DNA from: a bacterium | GTDB taxonomy: Bacteria > Patescibacteriota > Minisyncoccia > Phycocordibacterales > SBAW01 | DNA length: 5,875 nt | Assembly (NCBI GenBank): GCA_030647845.1 | Contig: JAUSIO010000054.1 | Coordinates: 1 to 5,875, forward strand | Direction: 5' to 3' | Shown: piece by piece, positions 1 through 4,350 of the stretch | Position numbering within the stretch: the stretch's first letter is position 1 | How the letters are laid out: each line of letters opens with the position of its first letter | The notes under the pieces: model-generated | What the model was told of the DNA's origin: nothing | Databases searched by the model: none | What the model saw: only the letters and a program-made list of their open reading frames with translations | Translations under genes and position numbers: made by a program

Positions 1-63
1 GTCTAACGGTTAGGACGAGAGCTTTTCAAGCTCTAAATCGGGGTCCGACTCCCCGTGGGGTCA
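1..63 (+). tRNA. tRNA-Glu (anticodon TTC), 5' end cut by window edge
   Basis: The visible part starts at about tRNA position 10. It has a D arm (GTCT/GGAC), an anticodon stem AGAGC/GCTCT around the 7-nt loop TTTTCAA (anticodon TTC, reading GAA/GAG), a 4-nt variable region, a T stem CGGGG/CCCCG, and the 3' acceptor strand TGGGGTC followed by discriminator A at 63. CCA is not encoded (CAA follows). The T loop reads TCCGACT, with C where the almost universal T55 is expected. The acceptor 5' strand lies outside the window, so acceptor pairing cannot be checked. Confidence 0.93.
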
Positions 64-110
64 CAAACAACACAAAATCCCGCCTGCGCGGGATTTTGTG
101 TTGTTTGTGA
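61..110 (+). terminator. Perfect 23-bp hairpin immediately after tRNA-Glu, probable bidirectional terminator
   Basis: Bases 61-83 are exactly complementary to 88-110 around the tetraloop CTGC. The GC-rich core (TCCCGC/GCGGGA) is followed by TTTTGTGTTGTTTGTG and mirrored by an A-rich left arm, so it could terminate on either strand. It overlaps the last three bases of the tRNA, so it may also help define tRNA 3' processing. The stem is longer than most intrinsic terminators need. Confidence 0.8.
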
Positions 111-122
111 GTCCGGAGCGAT

Positions 123-154
123 GTTTTGCATTTGCAAAACCCTGCCTGTCGGCA
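123..154. repeat. Two small stem-loops upstream of purH
   Basis: GTTTTGC at 123-129 pairs with GCAAAAC at 134-140 around ATTT. Just downstream, TGCC at 143-146 pairs with GGCA at 151-154 around TGTC, inside CCTGCCTGTCGGCA. The second resembles a degraded copy of the CCTGCCTG-type palindromes common in Parcubacteria-like genomes, and a related one lies at 5635-5652. No function is evident. Confidence 0.5.
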
Positions 155-170
155 AAGTTGAAGTCTTTTC

Positions 171-198
171 TTGCATTACACTCAATTTTAAGTAGTAT
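171..198 (+). promoter_or_regulatory. Possible sigma70-type promoter for purH
   Basis: TTGCAT (171-176) and TAGTAT (193-198) are separated by 16 bp and lie about 40 bp before the start codon. Each hexamer matches the consensus at 4 or more of 6 positions. TATACA at 196-201 is an alternative -10 with a longer spacer. The prediction is by eye. Confidence 0.4.
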
Positions 199-237
199 AC
201 AGTTGGACTCTTTAACAATCTGTCAACGAGAGGGCGA

Positions 238-1281
238 ATGATGACACAGGCACGACGAGTGGAGATCCTCGGTGAGAAAGTCAAGCAGTTGCGCTATGGC
301 GAAAACCCACACCAAAAGGGAGCCGTCCACTATAAAACCGATGCGACTGATCCGTTAGCACTCAACAAGTTCCAACAGATCGAGGGAGAAGCTCCGGGCT
401 ACATCAACCTGACCGACCTCGACAGGCTTGTCGAAACGGCAAGCAGGATTGCGACCGGGTTTCATGACAACTTTGGCAAACCAGTGTACATCGGTGTGGC
501 CGTTAAACATGGCAACGCATGCGGCGCGGCGGTCGGCTTGGAACCAAAGCTCGTAGTAGAAAAAATGGTCGCCGGTAATCCGGAAGCTATCTTCGGCGGC
601 TCCGTGCTCTTCAACTTCAACGTTGACAGTATGGTCGCCGACGTGCTGCGAGAACATCTCGTGGCAGGCGGCGGCCGACGTATTCTCGACTGCATCAGCG
701 CTCCAAGTTTTAGCGAGGATGCGATCGAGAAACTCTCTCGCAAGGCCGGCAAGTGCCGACTCTTCGTCAACTCTGCGCTGGCGATGCGGCAGATGTGGTT
801 CATGCAGACCAGGAAGGGAGCCCGATTCCGCCAGGTCTGCGGGGGTTTCATCATGCAGGATGGTGAGTTGTTCGATCTGCTACTCAAAGAAGAGTGGCGG
901 GAACAATTGGGCTTACGGGCTCAAGACGTTGTGCTCGCATGGGCAGTCGGCTCGACGAGCAACAGCAACACCATCGTCTTAGCTAAGGGCGACAAGCTCT
1001 TGGGTATGGGTGTTGCACAACCATCGAGGGTCGGCGCGTGCAAGGTCGCAGTGATGAATGCACACGACGCCGGGCACGACCTGAAAGGCGCGGTCGCCTA
1101 TAGCGACAGCTTCTTTCCGTTTCCCGACGGGCCGCAAGTACTCGCTGATGCCGGTATATCGGTCATCTTCGCGACGAGCGGTTCGGTGCGCGACGCGGAA
1201 GTCGCCGCTGTGTGCAAAGAACGGGAAATATTACTGCTCACGCTCCCAGATGCAGAAGCTCGTGGGTTCTACGGACATTAA
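238..1281 (+). CDS. purH: Stand-alone AICAR transformylase (PurH C-terminal domain type)
   Basis: This cytoplasmic enzyme of purine synthesis transfers a formyl group from 10-formyltetrahydrofolate to AICAR, giving FAICAR. Signatures, in order, are LRYGENPHQ (residues 18-26), the catalytic Lys-His pair in KHGNACG (K90, H91), RQVCGG (198-203), SNT around N244, QPSRV (261-265), SDSFFPFPDG (289-298), GSVRD (315-319) and a C-terminal GFYGH where bifunctional PurH usually has RHFRH-like residues. At 347 residues it lacks the roughly 190-residue N-terminal IMP cyclohydrolase (MGS-like) domain, so IMP closure would need another enzyme; this half is sometimes called PurV. The start is ATGATG. The Shine-Dalgarno-like GAGAGGG at 228-234 is better spaced for the second ATG (241), so the true N-terminus may be one residue shorter. 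The gene stands alone between a tRNA and its own terminator. Confidence 0.93.
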   Translation: MMTQARRVEILGEKVKQLRYGENPHQKGAVHYKTDATDPLALNKFQQIEGEAPGYINLTDLDRLVETASRIATGFHDNFGKPVYIGVAVKHGNACGAAVGLEPKLVVEKMVAGNPEAIFGGSVLFNFNVDSMVADVLREHLVAGGGRRILDCISAPSFSEDAIEKLSRKAGKCRLFVNSALAMRQMWFMQTRKGARFRQVCGGFIMQDGELFDLLLKEEWREQLGLRAQDVVLAWAVGSTSNSNTIVLAKGDKLLGMGVAQPSRVGACKVAVMNAHDAGHDLKGAVAYSDSFFPFPDGPQVLADAGISVIFATSGSVRDAEVAAVCKEREILLLTLPDAEARGFYGH

Positions 1282-1287
1282 GGCTCT

Positions 1288-1322
1288 ACCGCCAGGCACA
1301 TACTAGTGTCGGGCGGTTTTTT
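1288..1322 (+). terminator. Intrinsic terminator of purH
   Basis: ACCGCC (1288-1293) pairs with GGCGGT (1312-1317). An inner stem GGCAC/GTGTC pairs across loop ATACTA after an A/G mismatch. A run of six T (1317-1322) follows immediately. It begins seven bases after the purH stop codon. Confidence 0.88.
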
Positions 1323-1450
1323 ATATTAGTGCCGTTTATAATCCCTCATGGCAGTACTAGACCCGCTCGGGCTCTAAAGCTCTCCCAAACTCCTGCCATT
1401 GGTATAGCTCTTGCACCAGCTGGTTCCAATTAGATCCCACTTGTGACCAC
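1323..1450. other. Non-coding spacer between convergent terminators, weakly structured
   Basis: No convincing gene is seen between the purH terminator and the marR terminator. ATGGCAG near 1348 and CTGCCAT near 1395 form a 7-bp inverted repeat enclosing a smaller imperfect hairpin (AGACCC/GGGCTCT). A structured RNA or a decayed gene is possible but unsupported. The open frame from the purH end through this stretch has no family resemblance. Confidence 0.4.
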
Positions 1451-1452
1451 AA

Positions 1453-1487
1453 TAAAAAAATAAAAATCCCCGCCAAACGTTGGCGGG
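1453..1487 (-). terminator. Intrinsic terminator of the marR-like gene
   Basis: Read on the minus strand, CCCGCCAA (1487-1480) pairs with TTGGCGGG (1476-1469) around a 3-nt loop. It is followed by a long T-rich tract, TTTTTATTTTTTTATT, down to about 1452. It lies just past the stop codon at 1497-1499. Confidence 0.88.
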
Positions 1488-1496
1488 AATGGTTAG

Positions 1497-1991
1497 CTAT
1501 GCTACTCGCGACGCGCAGTCGCCGGCGTGGACCCAGAAACGCTCGAGCCGTCTCAGCGTCACGATGACCTCTCGCAAGCTGTCATCGGCGTCTGAAGTTT
1601 GCGCCAGCACCTTGGCATGTCGCCGACACATAGCACTCAACTTGTTTTGCAGGATGCAACCCTTGTCGGTAAGCTGGACGTAGATCGAGCGGCGGTCGTG
1701 CACCGAGCGCTCATACACGAGATAGTCGTTCTCGACCAGCTTCTTGACGTTGTAGGAGGAATTCAAGCCATGATAACAACCGCGTAACGTCAGCTCACCG
1801 ACAGTCAGCTTGGCATCGCCGATGTTGTATACCACCAGACCCTGGACGTTGTTGATGTCGTAGATGCCAAGCCCATCGAGTTCGAACTTTATCATCTTGA
1901 GAAACTCTTTATGGAGACGCCCAACAATATTGGTACACTCCATCAAGTGAGATTTGCCGGCCAAACCGACCGACCGTTGGTTTCCATGCAT
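1497..1991 (-). CDS. MarR-family transcriptional regulator, LdtR/PetP-like
   Basis: This is a winged-helix DNA-binding protein of 164 residues, expected to act as a dimer. Helical dimerisation segments flank a wHTH at about residues 62-110, with a probable recognition helix around HGLNSSYNVKKLVEN (74-88) and the diagnostic wing motif DRR (99-101) in HDRRSIYVQLTDKG. From memory, the stretch INNVQ...LTVGELTLRG resembles alphaproteobacterial LdtR/PetP regulators more than generic MarR proteins; LdtR controls an L,D-transpeptidase gene. The ATG at 1991 is chosen because AAGGGG (2003-1998) lies six bases upstream; the internal Met17 has no such site. It is divergent from the anchored protein at 2160. 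A palindrome overlapping its predicted promoter suggests autoregulation. The ligand and targets are unknown. Confidence 0.88.
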   Translation of the reverse strand: MHGNQRSVGLAGKSHLMECTNIVGRLHKEFLKMIKFELDGLGIYDINNVQGLVVYNIGDAKLTVGELTLRGCYHGLNSSYNVKKLVENDYLVYERSVHDRRSIYVQLTDKGCILQNKLSAMCRRHAKVLAQTSDADDSLREVIVTLRRLERFWVHAGDCASRVA

Positions 1992-2040
1992 GGTGTACCC
2001 CTTCGTGATAATAGAGGAAAACGGTGGAGCAAGAAGATCC

Positions 2041-2064
2041 TGTTCTAGACAGCATTCTAGTACA
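2041..2064. promoter_or_regulatory. 24-bp imperfect palindrome, candidate operator for the MarR-like protein
   Basis: TGTTCTAGA (2041-2049) and TCTAGTACA (2056-2064) are inverted repeats with a single mismatch, separated by the 6-bp spacer CAGCAT. The size and symmetry suit a MarR-family dimer. It covers the predicted -10 of the marR promoter in the divergent spacer. The operator role is inferred from position only. Confidence 0.6.
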
Positions 2065-2082
2065 CCAGCAAAAAGACCACAA
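2054..2082 (-). promoter_or_regulatory. Predicted promoter of the marR-like gene
   Basis: On the minus strand, TTGTGG (2082-2077) and TAGAAT (2059-2054, 5 of 6 consensus matches) are separated by 17 bp. This predicts a transcript start near 2047 and a leader of about 55 nt. A second candidate -10, TATTAT (2013-2008), lacks a good -35 and would leave almost no leader. Confidence 0.5.
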
Positions 2083-2133
2083 GCGTGGGGAACTAATCCG
2101 ATTTAGGTTTGCGATATATCGTAAAAGAGGAAT

Positions 2134-2144
2134 TATGCTACACT
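2134..2144 (+). promoter_or_regulatory. Extended -10 promoter for the membrane-anchored protein
   Basis: TATGCTACACT contains the extended -10 pattern TGnTAnAcT, with TACACT at 2139-2144. No good -35 is found at normal spacing, which extended -10 promoters do not need. The predicted start near 2151 leaves only about 9 nt before the ATG at 2160. Confidence 0.5.
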
Positions 2145-2159
2145 GAACTACCTTTTGAT

Positions 2160-3275
2160 ATGAAAGTCCGCACTTCTGTTTTTTTGGCTACGCTTGGTGG
2201 TGTGGCACTGTGCACGGCGTTGGTGTACCTTATCGGCTACTCCGACGTGTTTTCGATGGAGTACAATGTGGCACAAGCCGGTGTGCAAGCGGACACGCAC
2301 GCCTCACCACCCCCGACACTCGACCGCGCCGCCTACGACCGCAAATTGCTCGCTGTTGCAAACAATCCTGCGCCAAAACAGATTGCGACGACTTCTGTTG
2401 CTGTGGCTACTTCGTCATCGCACGTAGCATCGACTTCGTTGCAAGCCAAAAAAACGCTGTGGCCGGCCTCGGCGCCATACCCCAAGGTTGGTGCTTTACT
2501 GCCGTTTAACCGCATCGTTGCATACTACGGCAACTTTTATTCAACAAAAATGGGTGTATTGGGCGAATATCTGCCCGATGTCGTGCTCGCAAAACTCGCG
2601 AGCACGACAGCACAGTGGGAGGCGGCCGACCCGACCACCCCGGTCGTGCCCGCGATTGACTACATAGCAGTAACCGCGCAGGCAAGCGCAGGCCGCGATG
2701 GCAAATATCGCCTGCGTATGCCCGACAGTGAGATACAAAAAGCACTCGACCTAGCGGCGCGCGTGCACGGGATTGTCATTCTCGAACTGCAGGTTGGGTT
2801 GAGCAACGTACAAACAGAAGTGCCACTTCTCTCGCCCTATTTAAAACTGCCTAATGTCCACCTTGCACTTGACCCGGAATTTGCGATGCATGGTGGTGCC
2901 CGCCCAGGCACCGTCATCGGCTCGTTTGATGCGGCGGATATAAACTTTGCGGCACACTACTTGGCCGCTCTGGTACAAGGGAATAATCTGCCGCCAAAGA
3001 TTTTGGTCGTGCACCGGTTTACCCAACCGATGGTCACCAACTATAAACAAATCACGCCCCTGCCCGAGGTACAGATTGTGATGGATATGGACGGCTGGGG
3101 TCCACCAGCCCAAAAAATCGGCACCTACCAAGCATTTATTGCAAGCGCGCCGGTGCAGTTTACCGGATTTAAATTGTTTTATAAAAACGATATCCGGCCA
3201 CCCTCGACCCGGATGCTCACGCCTGCCGAAATTTTAAAGCTCACCCCCCAGCCGAGCTTTATTCAGTATCAGTAA
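2160..3275 (+). CDS. Membrane-anchored or exported conserved protein of unknown function
   Basis: The protein has 371 residues. A short basic N-terminus and a hydrophobic segment (about residues 7-27) form a signal anchor or signal peptide without a clear lipobox. A Pro/Ala/Thr/Ser-rich linker follows to about residue 110, then a compact domain. That domain has about eight hydrophobic strand-like segments, each followed by a helix-like stretch: IVAYYG, YIAVTAQ, GIVILELQVG, VHLALDPEFAM, ILVVHRFT, VQIVMDMDGWG, GFKLFYKND and PSFIQYQ. This rhythm suggests a (beta/alpha)8 barrel, and acidic residues near strand ends (D238, E240, D309, D311) could be catalytic, as in glycosidases; both points are inference. 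It resembles hypothetical lipoprotein-like proteins of other bacteria that I recall without a function. A TTG start at 2109 in the same frame is possible, but the promoter would then lie inside the gene. It is divergent from the MarR-like gene, which may control it. Confidence 0.8.
   Translation: MKVRTSVFLATLGGVALCTALVYLIGYSDVFSMEYNVAQAGVQADTHASPPPTLDRAAYDRKLLAVANNPAPKQIATTSVAVATSSSHVASTSLQAKKTLWPASAPYPKVGALLPFNRIVAYYGNFYSTKMGVLGEYLPDVVLAKLASTTAQWEAADPTTPVVPAIDYIAVTAQASAGRDGKYRLRMPDSEIQKALDLAARVHGIVILELQVGLSNVQTEVPLLSPYLKLPNVHLALDPEFAMHGGARPGTVIGSFDAADINFAAHYLAALVQGNNLPPKILVVHRFTQPMVTNYKQITPLPEVQIVMDMDGWGPPAQKIGTYQAFIASAPVQFTGFKLFYKNDIRPPSTRMLTPAEILKLTPQPSFIQYQ
2579..2609. repeat. Perfect 12-bp inverted repeat inside the anchored-protein gene
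   Basis: TGTCGTGCTCGC (2579-2590) and GCGAGCACGACA (2598-2609) are exact inverted copies around a 7-nt loop, AAAACTC. The codons read DVVLAKLASTT, so the repeat is tolerated in frame. There is no T-tract, so it is not a terminator. Confidence 0.75.
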
Positions 3276-3309
3276 ATAAAAAAGCTGCGGCCTCAGAGGG
3301 CTACAGCTT
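3274..3309 (-). terminator. Terminator of the dipeptidase gene, shared with the convergent gene
   Basis: AAGCTG (3282-3287) pairs with CAGCTT (3304-3309), and GGCC/GGGC bases extend the stem inward. On the minus strand it is followed by CTTTTTTATTT, a good U-tract. The dipeptidase stop codon (3295-3293) lies in the loop-proximal part of the hairpin, so the terminator overlaps the end of the gene. For the plus-strand gene ending at 3275 the same hairpin is followed by the poorer GTGGGTGTTTT. Confidence 0.75.
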
Positions 3310-4261
3310 GTGGGTGTTTTGTGATTCGTTTGTCATCGGCGAGGGTCCCGTACCACGCTCGGTACATCTGCTCGTGCCGTTTATTTTCGGCTGAAAGGGT
3401 TGTGGCGCCGTATATTGCCTGCCGCCCAGTCCGCGCCATAGCAAACTGGTTGCCCCCGTCGAAGTGCCACCACTCCTCTGAGTAGTTCGAGAAGCCAGCT
3501 GACGCCATAGTGTTGTAAAACATCCGGCGGTTGTTCCGGATTTCCGAAATCACTGGGGTTAGGTGGTCTACTGGCAACCGCTCGTAGAAGCGCGTTGCCG
3601 TCTTTGGTTGCACCGCGTCAAAGACGGTACCCATCGCAAGCGGTACTGATGCCTCGCGAATAAGCCAGCTACGTTTTAACTCGGCTTGGTAAAGGTACTC
3701 CCAGTTCTCCGAGAATGAAGGGTCGAACTGCCTGATGTCCTGATTTAACCGCATCAACTCCTTCCAATATCCTGCGTCGAAGCGGATGATAGTGAGGTCA
3801 ACCGCTCCACCCGTGTTGTGTGGCGGCGGGCACGTCGGGTCCTCGGAGGGAATCGAAACGAACTGTTGTGCCTCCTCCAGTGCCTGATCGCCTGGTATTC
3901 CTCGCTTTATGAGTACGTCGCAGTAGTAGAGGAACAGTGCCCGTTGGACACTGAGCGGTCGGTACGCATCCAACACCAACGGCATATGCCGGGGCGGCAG
4001 GCGGAACGCCACTTGTGCAAGGTGTTCGGCGACTCCTTGTCGCACAAATGTCGTGAGTAACGCGCCGTCCAACTGTCCATAAGCGTATGGCGAGTCCTGC
4101 CGTTCGCCGGCGTATATTGCACTCGTCGCAATGTGCGGGTAACGGCTAAACGGGCCGATCGGGACCAACGGCTCACCGCACTCGATAATGGGAAGCTTTT
4201 TCCAACCGTCCACGTCTTTGAGCAGAGGAATTGGCCAGTATAGTGCGTTGTTGTGTAGCAC
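3293..4261 (-). CDS. D-alanyl-D-alanine dipeptidase, VanX/DdpX type (peptidase M15D)
   Basis: Predicted zinc-dependent hydrolase of the dipeptide D-Ala-D-Ala. Family landmarks are DAYRP (98-102, with the substrate-binding Arg101), PPHNTGGAVD (zinc ligands H148 and D155 in an SxHxxGxAxD-type motif whose Ser is replaced by Pro), MGTVFDAV (210-217), and EEWWHFD (262-268, catalytic E263 and third zinc ligand H266). At 322 residues it exceeds the roughly 200 of VanX, with extra sequence at the N-terminus and at the C-terminus. No signal peptide is seen, so it should act in the cytoplasm. The start is GTG at 4261, supported by GAGGTG (4272-4267) five bases upstream. No vanHA-like neighbours are present, so it more likely serves peptidoglycan recycling or D-Ala scavenging than glycopeptide resistance. 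Confidence 0.9.
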   Translation of the reverse strand: MLHNNALYWPIPLLKDVDGWKKLPIIECGEPLVPIGPFSRYPHIATSAIYAGERQDSPYAYGQLDGALLTTFVRQGVAEHLAQVAFRLPPRHMPLVLDAYRPLSVQRALFLYYCDVLIKRGIPGDQALEEAQQFVSIPSEDPTCPPPHNTGGAVDLTIIRFDAGYWKELMRLNQDIRQFDPSFSENWEYLYQAELKRSWLIREASVPLAMGTVFDAVQPKTATRFYERLPVDHLTPVISEIRNNRRMFYNTMASAGFSNYSEEWWHFDGGNQFAMARTGRQAIYGATTLSAENKRHEQMYRAWYGTLADDKRITKHPQAVAL

Positions 4262-4297
4262 GGTACCACCTCTCGGTTATTGAAGAACTCTGGCGCT

Positions 4298-4325
4298 ACT
4301 CTACATCCTGTTACTAATTTGTCAA
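4298..4325 (-). promoter_or_regulatory. Promoter of the D-Ala-D-Ala dipeptidase gene
   Basis: On the minus strand a perfect -35 TTGACA (4325-4320) is separated by 16 bp from TAGAGT (4303-4298, 4 of 6). This predicts a start near 4291 and a leader of about 30 nt carrying the GAGGTG ribosome site at 4272-4267. No hairpin-plus-T-tract lies between the reductase stop at 4351 and this promoter, so read-through from upstream is also possible. Confidence 0.6.
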
Positions 4326-4350
4326 TTTTTTTTGCTTATGCTAGGGTTTC

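Noticed and set aside
33..284. 83-codon minus-strand frame ending in DPTGSRTPI
   Set aside because: It is antisense to the tRNA and hairpin. The C-terminal peptide is the familiar false translation of a tRNA 3' half.
355..887. Minus-strand frames opposite purH
   Set aside because: Shadows of a strongly conserved gene, with compositionally odd peptides and no motifs.
1212..1433. 73-codon plus-strand frame after purH
   Set aside because: It overlaps the purH end and runs through its terminator. No ribosome site or family resemblance.
2135..2146. Four-codon frame ATG CTA CAC TGA after GAGG
   Set aside because: It coincides with the extended -10 element. A leader peptide of three residues cannot be supported.
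3293..4261. Glycopeptide resistance cluster
   Set aside because: Only a VanX-type enzyme is present; no VanH, VanA/B ligase or VanRS neighbours.
3907..4269. 120-codon minus-strand frame starting with an ATG just upstream of the dipeptidase GTG
   Set aside because: The other frame contains the M15D motifs and has a well-placed GAGGTG ribosome site; this one has no motif.
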